Notes: generated from the sequence alone by a model not told the origin. A DNA stretch of 38,074 nt from Candidatus Zambryskibacteria bacterium RIFOXYC1_FULL_39_10 (GCA_001824275.1 MHWW01000005.1:31174-69247), one strand, 5' to 3'. Numbered from the stretch's first letter, positions 20,181 to 28,275 are shown. Numbers and translations: made by a program.

Positions 20181-22253
20181 TTAAATATCAATAGTGGCGA
20201 GTTTGGCGTTAGACTGGATAAATGATTTGCGGGATGGGACGTCGGTGCCCATGAGGACATCGAAGATGCGGTCGGCTTCTTGAGTATCTTCGACAGTCAC
20301 TTGTTTCAATATACGGCGCTTAGGATCCATAGTGGTCTCCCAAAGCTCTTCTGCATTCATTTCTCCCAAACCTTTGTATCTTTGAACTGAGATTTTTGGA
20401 GTTTTGGATTTGGTTGCTGATTTTTCGTCTTCCACTGTTTCATTTTCTGAATCTGCATTTTCGATCGGTTCGTCGGTTTCCACTATATCTTCTGAACTAA
20501 CATCCTTGCCGAGCACTTTTGCTTTTTCGTCATCACTATAAGCGTAATGGACTTCTTTACCTTTTTTAATTTTGTAAAGTGGTGGTTGAGCAATATAAAT
20601 AAATCCCCCATCAATAATTGGTCTGAAGTATCGATAAAGCAAAGTCAAAATAAGGGTGCGGATGTGAGCACCGTCAACATCGGCATCAGTCGCGATAATT
20701 ATTTTATGATATCTTAGTTTTTCTAAATCAAAAGTATCACCTATCGCCGTTCCGAGTGCTACCACCAAATTTTTGATTTGTTCAGAGCCGAGCATTCTAT
20801 CAAGTCTTGCTCTTTCAATGTTTAAAATTTTACCTCGGAGTGGTAAGATGGCCTGAGTCTTTCTATCCCTCCCGGTTTTAGCTGTGCCACCAGCTGAATC
20901 TCCCTCCACAATGAAAAGCTCAGACTCGGCCGCTGATTTGCTTTGACAGTCTGCAAGTTTACCGGGCAAAGTCATACCTTCCAAAACTCCTTTTCGAAGT
21001 ATTGAATCCTTGGCTGCCTTAGCCGCCTTTCTGGCTCGTAGGGCTAAAATAACTTTATTTATAATAGATCTAGCATCATCTGGGTTTTCTTCTAGAAATG
21101 AACTGAAAGCGTCTCCAAAAATATTTTCTACCATTCCTCTAGCTTCAACTGAGCCAAGTTTTGCTTTAGTTTGTCCTTCAAATTGAATCTCTCGTAGTTT
21201 TACTGAAACAACTGCCGTCAATCCCTCCAAAATATCTTCACCAGTAAAGGCGTCATCACCATCTTTAATCAAATTATTTTTCTTACCATAACTGTTTAAA
21301 GTTCGAGTAAGCGCCGCCTTAAAACCAGTGATATGTGTTCCGCCTTCACTTTGGTAAATATTGTTGGCAAATGGCATTATGCGAGCCGTAATATCATCAA
21401 TATATTGAAGTGCCACTTCTACTCCTTCAAAATTTTCGTTGTATTTTTCTACATAAAAAATATTTTTATGAATTGGTTTTTGAGTATGATTATAAAACCG
21501 TATCAGAGAAACCAAACCACCATCAAAATAAAATGTCATTGACGGAGCTTCAATACCCAGATCTCTCAAATAAAATGTCTCAGTATCTTTAATTTTTTGA
21601 CTAACCTCTCTCAGATCAAGCACTGAAATTTTAAGACCTTTAACCAAATAGGCTTGTTGACGCATATGGTGTACTACTCTTTCAAAATCAAAAACCACAC
21701 CCTCTTTAAATATTTCTTCGTCAGGTTCAAAAGTAATTATGGTGCCATGGAGTTTGGATGAACCAACTTTTTTGACTGCAGCCTTTTTTTTGCCCTTTGA
21801 ATATTCCTGCATAAAAGCACCGCCATCGCGATGAATCTCAGCACGCATATAAACCGAAAGGGCGTTCACCACAGATGCGCCCACACCATGCAAACCGCCT
21901 GACACCTTGTAGCCTTCACCTCCGAATTTGCCTCCGGCATGGAGAGTGGTCATAATTGTCTCAAGAGCGGAGACTTTGGTCTGTTTGTGCATATCAACCG
22001 GTATTCCACGGCCATTATCCACAACCCTTACTTTGTTGCCCGGCAAAAGCGCGACCTCAATATCATTACAAAAACCGCCCATCGCTTCATCGCGGGAGTT
22101 GTCAAAAATTTCGGATATTAAATGATGCAGACCATCAGGCCCTGTGGTACCAATATACATTCCAGGCCTCTTTCTTACCGGCTCTAGACCCTCGAGAACG
22201 GTAATCGAATCAGCTCCATAACTACTCTTTTTGTCTTTGCTTTCCTTAGTCAT
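20181..22253 (-). CDS. gyrB: DNA gyrase subunit B (type IIA topoisomerase ATPase subunit)
   Basis: A 690-residue GHKL ATPase and TOPRIM subunit of a type IIA topoisomerase. The ATP-binding region shows RKRPGMYIG, EIFDNSRDEAM, DNGRGIP and GGLHGVGASVVNALS. The TOPRIM part shows EGDSAGGTAKTGRDRKTQ, PLRGKILNIE and TDADVDGAHIRTL. The C-terminus has RYKGLGEMNAEELW. A lysine/glutamate-rich acidic insert (about 580-618) interrupts the region before SVQRYKGLGEMN. A ParE assignment cannot be excluded. TATAAT lies about 18 nt before the ATG. The last 90 nt are GC-rich relative to the body. Confidence 0.94.
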   Translation of the reverse strand: MTKESKDKKSSYGADSITVLEGLEPVRKRPGMYIGTTGPDGLHHLISEIFDNSRDEAMGGFCNDIEVALLPGNKVRVVDNGRGIPVDMHKQTKVSALETIMTTLHAGGKFGGEGYKVSGGLHGVGASVVNALSVYMRAEIHRDGGAFMQEYSKGKKKAAVKKVGSSKLHGTIITFEPDEEIFKEGVVFDFERVVHHMRQQAYLVKGLKISVLDLREVSQKIKDTETFYLRDLGIEAPSMTFYFDGGLVSLIRFYNHTQKPIHKNIFYVEKYNENFEGVEVALQYIDDITARIMPFANNIYQSEGGTHITGFKAALTRTLNSYGKKNNLIKDGDDAFTGEDILEGLTAVVSVKLREIQFEGQTKAKLGSVEARGMVENIFGDAFSSFLEENPDDARSIINKVILALRARKAAKAAKDSILRKGVLEGMTLPGKLADCQSKSAAESELFIVEGDSAGGTAKTGRDRKTQAILPLRGKILNIERARLDRMLGSEQIKNLVVALGTAIGDTFDLEKLRYHKIIIATDADVDGAHIRTLILTLLYRYFRPIIDGGFIYIAQPPLYKIKKGKEVHYAYSDDEKAKVLGKDVSSEDIVETDEPIENADSENETVEDEKSATKSKTPKISVQRYKGLGEMNAEELWETTMDPKRRILKQVTVEDTQEADRIFDVLMGTDVPSRKSFIQSNAKLATIDI

Positions 22254-22327
22254 ATGATTTTGTATAGCCTTATTATAGCAAATTTAAACCGTCTTTACCA
22301 GCCATTTGTGGGTAAAAATATTGATTT

Positions 22328-22948
22328 TTACTGAATAATTTCCTTTATTAAATTCTCACTTTTTCTCAAGTCCTCTCTGCCGTTTGGCACAATTACCACA
22401 AACCTTTCCTCATCGATATTTGCCACTCTTCTAAACCCGACAATTTTTGAAATATTTTCCAGATTTTTTAGATACTCTTTTACAACTCCACCATATCTTT
22501 TTGTTGCATGAAGTATTTCATCATTTCCTAAATAAAATACTACATGATCGACTCCTTCGGGCACTTTGGTGCCGGGAAGATATTCAACTGTCTCAAAGCG
22601 AATCTTGCCAATACCCGTATTGGAAAAAACTAAATCACCAAATTTTAATTCTTCTTTCGTTATCGGAGTTCCGTAAACATATTTATCTATAGAAAGTGAG
22701 GGCATCCAAACTCCCGCTTGAGTATAAAGATAACTTATAAGCGAGGAGCAACTAAAAGCATTTGGCGCGTCAAAACGCATACTTGAAGGGTTTTTATATA
22801 CCGCGTTTAAACAAAGAGGGATAGTTTCTTTCAAAACATCTTCTACCTTAACCTTTATATATTCAAGACCTTTCTTTGAAATTGCCTCTTTTATTTTTTC
22901 AAATTCTTCTGTTGAAAATCCTATTTTGTATTGCCAATTTTGAGTCAT
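22328..22948 (-). CDS. NlpC/P60-like peptidase
   Basis: The 206-residue protein carries the NlpC/P60 pattern. The catalytic Cys is in AFSCSSLISYLYTQAG, the region LKFGDLVF follows, and the catalytic His is in VDHVVFYLGNDEILHA. Such enzymes cut peptidoglycan stem peptides. No signal peptide or membrane segment is seen, so the location is uncertain. A TAAAAT -10-like box (22955-22960) lies 6 nt before the ATG, giving a probable leaderless mRNA. It overlaps the -35 of the divergent PheRS gene. The N-terminal 60 residues are not recognised. Confidence 0.8.
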   Translation of the reverse strand: MTQNWQYKIGFSTEEFEKIKEAISKKGLEYIKVKVEDVLKETIPLCLNAVYKNPSSMRFDAPNAFSCSSLISYLYTQAGVWMPSLSIDKYVYGTPITKEELKFGDLVFSNTGIGKIRFETVEYLPGTKVPEGVDHVVFYLGNDEILHATKRYGGVVKEYLKNLENISKIVGFRRVANIDEERFVVIVPNGREDLRKSENLIKEIIQ

Positions 22949-22950
22949 TC

Positions 22951-22979
22951 TTGAATTTTAGCACGATTTTATTTAGAAT
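22951..22979 (+). promoter_or_regulatory. Leaderless promoter of the PheRS gene
   Basis: TTGAAT (22951-22956), 17 bp, TAGAAT (22974-22979), then 6 nt to the ATG at 22986. It overlaps the promoter of the divergent NlpC/P60 gene in a 37-bp gap. Confidence 0.65.
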
Positions 22980-22985
22980 GAATAT

Positions 22986-24128
22986 ATGAAAAATTATACA
23001 ATCCCAAACGATGATGAAAAAGCTTTGCTTCAGAGCCTCGAGAAAAGGCAAGATGCAGATGCTTTAAGGATGAAGCGCTACCTTGCTATGCCCGATCTTT
23101 CGCGTACTCCAGGTAGTCCCATTGCTGAGACGGTGGAACGCATTATAAAATACCCATTTTTTAAAAATTTGGACATAATGCAAACGCCAGAAATCGTGCC
23201 CGCAGATGTGAGTTTTGACCTTTTTGACTTCCCCGCAGATCATCCTGCTAGAAGTAAATCTGACACATATTATGTTGATGATGAAAATATTTTACGCACC
23301 CACACCACAGTTTGTTGGTATTACTATCTTGGGAACCTCGAAATTAGAGAACGTATTAAAAGAAATGAGCCAGTGGGTTGTTTCAGCTTCGGCAAGGTTT
23401 ATCGCAAAGATGAAATTGACCGTAATCATATGAATGTCTTTCATCAAATTGACGGCTGGTATTTGATTCCAAAGGAGGTAGGAGTGATGGGTCAAAAAGA
23501 TTTGGAAGAAGCTCTGGGCAACATTGCCACCGCAGTGTTTGGTCCAGATATAAAATACAGACTAAACAAAGACACATTCCCTTATACAGATCCTTCGCTG
23601 GAAATGGAAGTTGAGATTGAGGGTAAATGGGTTGAGGTGGTTGGTTGCGGCGTCGTAAAAGGTAGCGTTCTTGAAAAATTAGGAGTTGACTCCAGTAATT
23701 ATACCGGCTGGGCCTTTGGTTTTGGTCTAGAGCGACTGGCTATTGTCAGTATGTCTCTCCCAGATATTCGCCTACTTTGGTCAGATGATGAACGAGTTAA
23801 AAAACAATTAAAACTCGGCCAAAAATACAAAGAAGTAAGCAAATACCCTCAAATCACACGCGACATTTCTTTTTTGGTTGATAAGAGCTTCGTACCAAAT
23901 AACTATTTTGACTTAATCCGCGAAACAATTGGCGAAGAAATGATTGAAGAGGTTAAACTCATTGATAAATACGAAAATGAAGATAAATTTGGCAAGGATA
24001 ACGTAAGCTATGCCTATAGAATTATTTATCGCTCTCTTGAAAAAACTTTGATTGCCATCGATGTTGACCAAATGCACAAAAAACTTGAGCAAAAAACCGC
24101 AGAGACTTATGGGGCAAAAATTCGCTAA
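22986..24128 (+). CDS. pheS: Single-chain phenylalanyl-tRNA synthetase (PheS core + FDX-ACB domain)
   Basis: Residues about 80-270 are the PheS catalytic core: HPARSKSDTYYV and LRTHTT (motif 1 region), the motif 2 region 131-157 (GKVYRKDEIDRNHMNVFHQ), FPYTDPSLEMEVE, and motif 3 WAFGFGLERL (242-251) with LPDIRLLW. From about 286 to the end at 380 is a ferredoxin-fold anticodon-binding (FDX-ACB) domain, with YPQITRDISFLV, SYAYRIIYRSLEKTL and the ending GAKIR. That domain normally closes PheT. The arrangement matches monomeric mitochondrial PheRS rather than bacterial alpha2beta2. No pheT is nearby. Whether a PheT exists elsewhere cannot be judged. Its promoter gives a leaderless mRNA. Confidence 0.9.
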   Translation: MKNYTIPNDDEKALLQSLEKRQDADALRMKRYLAMPDLSRTPGSPIAETVERIIKYPFFKNLDIMQTPEIVPADVSFDLFDFPADHPARSKSDTYYVDDENILRTHTTVCWYYYLGNLEIRERIKRNEPVGCFSFGKVYRKDEIDRNHMNVFHQIDGWYLIPKEVGVMGQKDLEEALGNIATAVFGPDIKYRLNKDTFPYTDPSLEMEVEIEGKWVEVVGCGVVKGSVLEKLGVDSSNYTGWAFGFGLERLAIVSMSLPDIRLLWSDDERVKKQLKLGQKYKEVSKYPQITRDISFLVDKSFVPNNYFDLIRETIGEEMIEEVKLIDKYENEDKFGKDNVSYAYRIIYRSLEKTLIAIDVDQMHKKLEQKTAETYGAKIR

Positions 24129-24157
24129 TTTTTGGAAAATATATTATAATACAAACA

Positions 24158-25408
24158 ATGCATCTGATTTCGGAATCAATTACATATATTATTCTTTTTC
24201 TTGCTCTTTATGTGGAAGTATTTTTTCTAATTACATATTTTGAATTTAGAGATACCGACTTCGCTTCCAACTCCGCTAAAGATTCGCTCTACAAGAAAAC
24301 TACTAAATTACCGAGCGTATCTATTATTGTGCCTGTGTGGAATGAAGAAACCACAGTTCTAAAAACCATATTTTCTCTTTTGAAACTTAATTATCCGAAA
24401 GAGAAGCTCTCAATTTTTATAGTTGACGACGGTAGTACCGATAATACATGGAAGGTGATTCAGAGGTTTGCCAAAAACTCACAAATAAAGTTATTGCAAA
24501 AAGAAAATGGCGGCAAACACACTGCCCTAAATTATGCTCTTGAATTTGTTGATTCTGATTTGGTGGGCTGTTTAGATGCCGATTCATATGTCCATCCTGA
24601 GGCGTTAAAAAGAATAGTGGCAAAATTTGATGACAGTGAGATGATGGCCGTCACTCCATCAGTCAAAATATTTGAGCCAAAAGGGATACTTGGTCTTATT
24701 CAAAAAGCTGAGTATATATTTGGTATATTTCTACGAAAAGTTTTTTCATACTTGAATGCTCTATACATAACTCCTGGACCCTTTTCAATTTTCCGTCGTT
24801 CAGTTTTCAGACAGATTGGAGGTTATAAAAAAGCTCACAACACTGAAGATATGGAAATCGCGATGAGAATGCAAAAGAATAATATGAAGATTGGTAATGT
24901 CCACAATGCCTTTATTTACACCGTCGCTCCTACTAATTTATATGCACTGTATAAACAGAGACTTCGTTGGGTTTATGGCTTTCTTAAAAATGCCATTGAC
25001 TACCGAGGTATGTTTTTCAAACCTCAATATGGAAACCTTGGTATGGTAGTTTTGCCGGCCGCTGGATTCTCGGTTTTCTCAACAATGTATTTCTTTGGGA
25101 GTATGATTTTGAGCTGGATAAATTCGCTAATCAAAACAATTCAAGAGATTTCAACTGTTGGTTTAAATTTCAAAGGGTTTAACCTTGATTTATTTTATTT
25201 CAATACTGACATTATCGTCTTCATTTCATTTATTGCTGTTCTCGGAACACTTCTCATCATCGTTACTTCTAGAGGACTGGCCGAGGAGAAAAATGTTTTT
25301 GGTGTTGATAGCGTTCTTTTCTTAATGTTTTACACATTACTTGCTCCACTCTGGATGACCAAAGCTATTTATAACGTAGTATTTTCCCAAAAAACAAAAT
25401 GGAGATAG
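24158..25408 (+). CDS. Membrane glycosyltransferase, GT2 family
   Basis: This 416-residue processive-type glycosyltransferase probably makes a cell-surface polysaccharide. An N-terminal transmembrane helix (about 3-25) is followed by a GT-A domain with VSIIVPVWNEE, VDDGSTDNTW, CLDADSYV (DxD), NTEDMEIAMRM and QRLRW (the QxxRW motif). Several C-terminal helices complete it. It resembles poly-N-acetylglucosamine or hyaluronan synthase-like proteins; the substrate is unknown. A perfect TATAAT (24145-24150) lies 7 nt before the ATG, so the mRNA is probably leaderless. Confidence 0.9.
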   Translation: MHLISESITYIILFLALYVEVFFLITYFEFRDTDFASNSAKDSLYKKTTKLPSVSIIVPVWNEETTVLKTIFSLLKLNYPKEKLSIFIVDDGSTDNTWKVIQRFAKNSQIKLLQKENGGKHTALNYALEFVDSDLVGCLDADSYVHPEALKRIVAKFDDSEMMAVTPSVKIFEPKGILGLIQKAEYIFGIFLRKVFSYLNALYITPGPFSIFRRSVFRQIGGYKKAHNTEDMEIAMRMQKNNMKIGNVHNAFIYTVAPTNLYALYKQRLRWVYGFLKNAIDYRGMFFKPQYGNLGMVVLPAAGFSVFSTMYFFGSMILSWINSLIKTIQEISTVGLNFKGFNLDLFYFNTDIIVFISFIAVLGTLLIIVTSRGLAEEKNVFGVDSVLFLMFYTLLAPLWMTKAIYNVVFSQKTKWR

Positions 25409-25460
25409 AAGTAGTATTTAGCTATTAGATTTTAGATAAAAAATATAATAACTAAATGAA

Positions 25461-25482
25461 AGCCAGACCTCTCGATCTGGCT
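25461..25482 (-). terminator. Terminator of the two-gene accessory operon (possibly bidirectional)
   Basis: AGCCAGA/TCTGGCT arms are followed on the minus strand by TTCATTTAGT. It sits between two convergent genes. Confidence 0.7.
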
Positions 25483-25510
25483 ACCTGAATACAGGCTTTG
25501 TATTTGGGAG

Positions 25511-25966
25511 TTATCCCATCAGTTCCCGGTGACTGTAGCCACGGTTTCTCATTTTAAGAAAAACCACTTTGACAATCGCCAATTCTTCGCTGGTCAATTT
25601 TCTGCTTTGATTATCAGACCATCCAAGGATCTGGGCGACCTGCAGTTCATATCCCAGTTCGAGAATGCTCTGACGAATCTCCACGAGATGAAAGGCTTTG
25701 ATGGTGTGACCGGATGCGTGTTCCGGCTTCACCACCCCATTATCTTCGAAGTAGATCGAGGCCATCTTCAAGCGGATCCAGAAGTTATTCTGATACACTC
25801 TGAACAGTTCATCGCCAGACAAATTTCGAAGATCAGCTTCGTGCTGCACTTCAGATTCGCTGGCGGGATGTCCGCTTCTTTGGATCCGCTCGTTTTGCAG
25901 TTGGATTCGCCGTTCGACCCATGCGTGCATCTCTTGCTCGAGGGCTTCTTCGTTGATCTGGATCAT
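25511..25966 (-). CDS. Accessory protein of unknown function (151 aa)
   Basis: The family is not recognised. It is largely helical and soluble, with a charged N-terminus (EEALEQEMHAWVERR) and a C-terminal region KLTSEELAIVKVVFLKMRNRG that could be a helix-turn-helix-like end. It overlaps the upstream gene by 4 nt (ATGA) and has GAAGG upstream, so the two are coupled. GC content is clearly above that of the neighbouring glycosyltransferase gene. The open frame on the other strand here is its shadow. Confidence 0.7.
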   Translation of the reverse strand: MIQINEEALEQEMHAWVERRIQLQNERIQRSGHPASESEVQHEADLRNLSGDELFRVYQNNFWIRLKMASIYFEDNGVVKPEHASGHTIKAFHLVEIRQSILELGYELQVAQILGWSDNQSRKLTSEELAIVKVVFLKMRNRGYSHRELMG

Positions 25967-26643
25967 TTTTCCTTCAGATCGTTGTACTTCTCGGCGGATT
26001 CGCCGAGAGCAAATTGTTCAGCACGATGGCAGAGGAGATTGCGCTCCATGATGAAGCGGTTTTTCAACTGTGCCGCCAGAGTCCGCGTCTCTCCGCGAGA
26101 AGAGCTCAGAAGTCCGGTTAGTGGGTTGGCCTCGTTCGGCTGAAGCATTTGATCGATCCATGCCACCGGCTGAAACGGAGCAGGATTGAATGCTGGCCAC
26201 GGCCACACTGGGTGATCGCGTCTGAAGGTGTGGTCCACGTCGTCATAATCAACGGTTATGTCTCCCTTGTTATTTACCTGAACGGTATCTTTGGGAGCCA
26301 CCACATATTCCAGTGATTTGGTTCGCTGAACAACGAAGAACCACAAGCGTTGAGGCGCTGATGACTGAAAACTATTCAGCGTCAAGCAAATGCCGTAGAT
26401 CTTTGGTGAGAGATTCGGCCGCGGGAAGACAGTGATGCTGTCAGTTACGCGTGAGGCAACTGAATGTGGAACACTCTCGCCCGTTATTCCTTCAATTGCG
26501 TAGGCGGTTGAGATCCAGCAGTATTCCTCTGCCTGGAGTTTCCAATCGTTTGGCTTGCCAAGGAGAGAATTTACGACCGCAAGTGCAAAGTCGCAATTTT
26601 CCATCACCTTTACAACCTTGTCAAACTGTTTCAGGGTTATCAT
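25963..26643 (-). CDS. Accessory protein of unknown function (226 aa)
   Basis: The family is not recognised. The 226-residue protein mixes strands and helices (QRLWFFVVQRTKSLEYVV; DITVDYDDVDHTFRRDH) and has a proline/aromatic-rich middle (PVWPWPAFNPAPFQP). No membrane segment or signal peptide is seen. AAAGGAG lies 6 nt before the ATG and the promoter TTGCAA-17 bp-TTATAT is at 26716-26744. It is the first gene of a coupled two-gene unit that ends in a terminator. Its G+C is about half by eye, far above the native genes. Confidence 0.7.
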   Translation of the reverse strand: MITLKQFDKVVKVMENCDFALAVVNSLLGKPNDWKLQAEEYCWISTAYAIEGITGESVPHSVASRVTDSITVFPRPNLSPKIYGICLTLNSFQSSAPQRLWFFVVQRTKSLEYVVAPKDTVQVNNKGDITVDYDDVDHTFRRDHPVWPWPAFNPAPFQPVAWIDQMLQPNEANPLTGLLSSSRGETRTLAAQLKNRFIMERNLLCHRAEQFALGESAEKYNDLKEK

Positions 26644-26715
26644 ACAACTCCTTTCTGCTCTTGGTTATTTTTAAGGCGCGCCAAGCCACGCAAATTCAAC
26701 GAACTAGCTACAAAT

Positions 26716-26744
26716 ATATAAACATGTTTAAAAAGAAATTGCAA
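26716..26744 (-). promoter_or_regulatory. Promoter of the two-gene accessory operon
   Basis: TTGCAA (26739-26744), 17 bp, TTATAT (26716-26721) on the minus strand; the leader is about 65 nt with AAAGGAG. The -35 region CTTGCAATTTC is identical to that at 5749-5754. Confidence 0.55.
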
Positions 26745-26803
26745 GTATATTATTTTTGTTTTTTGCTATAATCTAAAGCATATCATCTAATAATTTTTTC
26801 GAC

Positions 26804-27526
26804 ATGGATTGGAAAAAATATGCCTATACGTTTCTAATTACGGCTGTTATTTTTATAACAGCTATATATTTGAGTAATTATTTTAGCCAGAAGAAGATAA
26901 ACGAGATAAAGAACATTGAAAGCCGCATTGCTGTAGACATATTGGCCTCTGAGACTCAATTTTCGCTTCTCTCAGAGCTTTCCTGCCGAGATATAGGAAG
27001 TAGCTTCCTTTCTAAGGAATTGGCCACTCTGGGCGATAAATTGGCCTATACAGAGCAAAATCGTGGTTCTGACGACCCTGAAGTACTCAACCTAAAGAAA
27101 TACTATTCCTTACTCCAGATTAAGGACTTTTTGCTTATGCAAAAGATTAAAGACCGTTGCGGTTCAGTCCAAGCAAACAATGGGCTTTCTCTAATGTATT
27201 TCTATTCAAACGAGGGTGATTGTGAGGATTGCGAAAAAGAAGGCTATGTCTTGACCAAACTCCGAAGCGACTACCCAGAGCTCAGAGTATATTCATTTGA
27301 TTACAATTTAGACCTCTCTGCACTCCAGACTTTAGTTAGCGTTTACAATATTCAAAATAAACTCCCTGCGATCCTAATTAACGATAAAGTTTACTATGGT
27401 TTTAAATCTGTTGAAGATATGAAAGTTGCTCTTCCATCCCTAGTAGAACTTGATAAACAAAAAGCCAAGGCTGAGGCCGAAGCCGAAGCTCTCAAATCCA
27501 AACAAGCCACTTCTTCAGACCAATAA
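26804..27526 (+). CDS. Membrane-anchored thioredoxin-like protein
   Basis: This 240-residue protein has one N-terminal transmembrane helix (about 6-27), a helical extracytoplasmic linker, and a thioredoxin-like C-terminal domain. That domain shows YFYSNEGDCEDCEKEG (a CxxC with sequence CEDC) and then NKLPAILINDKVYYGF, which fits the cis-Pro strand of the fold. It may take part in disulphide chemistry outside the membrane. The C-terminal tail is alanine/lysine/glutamate-rich. A TATAAT box lies about 35 nt upstream; no SD is visible. Confidence 0.75.
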   Translation: MDWKKYAYTFLITAVIFITAIYLSNYFSQKKINEIKNIESRIAVDILASETQFSLLSELSCRDIGSSFLSKELATLGDKLAYTEQNRGSDDPEVLNLKKYYSLLQIKDFLLMQKIKDRCGSVQANNGLSLMYFYSNEGDCEDCEKEGYVLTKLRSDYPELRVYSFDYNLDLSALQTLVSVYNIQNKLPAILINDKVYYGFKSVEDMKVALPSLVELDKQKAKAEAEAEALKSKQATSSDQ

Positions 27527-27549
27527 GCTAACAAAATAATATAAAAAAG

Positions 27550-27581
27550 AACCGCCCGGAGCGAGCGGCTCTCGGGTGGTT
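27550..27581 (-). terminator. Terminator of the 65-aa zinc-ribbon-like gene
   Basis: AACC-A-CCCG/CGGG-C-GGTT arms with an inner GAGC/GCTC stem, followed on the minus strand by CTTTTTTATA. Confidence 0.8.
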
Positions 27582-27589
27582 AAAGATTG

Positions 27590-27787
27590 TCACTTTTTGA
27601 CCTCGACAAAGCCTTTGTCGGGATGATAAAGCGACCAGTAAAACCTGTTTGGTTCACTGATTTCGAGTTGAGTACCACACTTCCGGCATTTGATTTGAGG
27701 AAGTACTCGGTCTTCAAATTTCTTTGATTGATTCTCAGTTCGTCCTCTGTAGGGACAAGGAATTTTTGCCTTCTTTTTGGTTGTCAT
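27590..27787 (-). CDS. Small accessory protein with possible zinc site (65 aa)
   Basis: Sequence features are a basic start (TTKKKAKIPCPYRGRT) and a CRKCG motif, so Cys residues near 11, 34 and 37 could bind zinc, although a full four-ligand ribbon is not evident. AAAAGGAG lies upstream, the promoter TTGCTT-17 bp-TTAAAT is at 27812-27840, and a GC-rich terminator follows at once. It lies directly downstream of tRNA-Thr on the same strand. Function is unknown. It is one of the cassette-like genes. Confidence 0.65.
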   Translation of the reverse strand: MTTKKKAKIPCPYRGRTENQSKKFEDRVLPQIKCRKCGTQLEISEPNRFYWSLYHPDKGFVEVKK

Positions 27788-27811
27788 CTCAAGGAACTCC
27801 TTTTCACCAAT

Positions 27812-27840
27812 ATTTAATCATATTTTAATAAAAAAAGCAA
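27812..27840 (-). promoter_or_regulatory. Promoter of the 65-aa gene
   Basis: TTGCTT (27835-27840), 17 bp, TTAAAT (27812-27817) on the minus strand. Confidence 0.5.
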
Positions 27841-27889
27841 TGCTTGGGGGAGTTATGTTTTTGTGGCTCTTTTTTATAATTTTATCTTG

Positions 27890-27962
27890 AGCCGGCACGA
27901 GGGTTCGAACCCCGGACATCCACTTTACAAAAGTGGCGCTCTACCAACTGAGCTATGCCGGC
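27890..27962 (-). tRNA. tRNA-Thr (anticodon UGU)
   Basis: The minus strand folds as a complete cloverleaf. Acceptor GCCGGCA/TGCCGGC, D-arm GCTC/GAGC, anticodon stem CCACT/AGTGG with loop TTTGTAA (anticodon TGT), and T-arm with TTCGAAC. CCA is not encoded. The 5' end directly follows the TAA stop of the GIY-YIG gene with no spacer. Confidence 0.97.
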
Positions 27963-28199
27963 TTATATTCTGCTTTCTAAAAATCTTCTACCGTATCCTG
28001 TCTTAAAATATTTTTCTCTTTTTATAGCGTTATCTTTATTTTTACAAGCTTCGTAATAAACTAATTCCAATGGTCTTCTTTCCTTTGTGGACTGAACATT
28101 ACCAGAATTATGTTCTAATATACGATTTTTTAAATCATTAGTCCAGCCTACATAAAACTTATTATCGATTTTACTTCTCAATACATAAGTATAATTCAT
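27963..28199 (-). CDS. GIY-YIG domain protein (UPF0213/YhbQ-like)
   Basis: This 78-residue protein consists of one GIY-YIG nuclease domain: YTYVLRS, FYVGWTNDLKNRILEHNSG, then LVYYEACKNKDNAIKREK. In this family Tyr, Arg and Glu of these motifs form the active site. Small proteins of this type are abundant in candidate phyla and their targets are unknown. The stop codon directly abuts tRNA-Thr, so both are likely on one transcript and RNase P must cut right after the stop. No SD is visible. Confidence 0.88.
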   Translation of the reverse strand: MNYTYVLRSKIDNKFYVGWTNDLKNRILEHNSGNVQSTKERRPLELVYYEACKNKDNAIKREKYFKTGYGRRFLESRI

Positions 28200-28236
28200 A
28201 CATAATTCTAACTGACCCGCCCACTTTAATAAACTA

Positions 28237-28275
28237 CCCGCCCGACTCGCCTACAGCGAAGCCGTGGCGGGCGGG
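28237..28275. repeat. GC-rich palindromic element (copy 3) at the end of the 136-aa gene
   Basis: CCCGCCCG/CGGGCGGG arms and a CTCGC start like those in rnr and dnaE, with a different core. It supplies the last codons (about EDPPATASL) and the TAG stop of the gene on the minus strand. A half copy (CCCGCCC) lies at 28216-28222. Confidence 0.7.

Noticed and set aside
25529-26143. 204-codon plus-strand frame
   Set aside because: It is the antisense shadow of the two coupled SD-led genes on the minus strand and has no SD or promoter.
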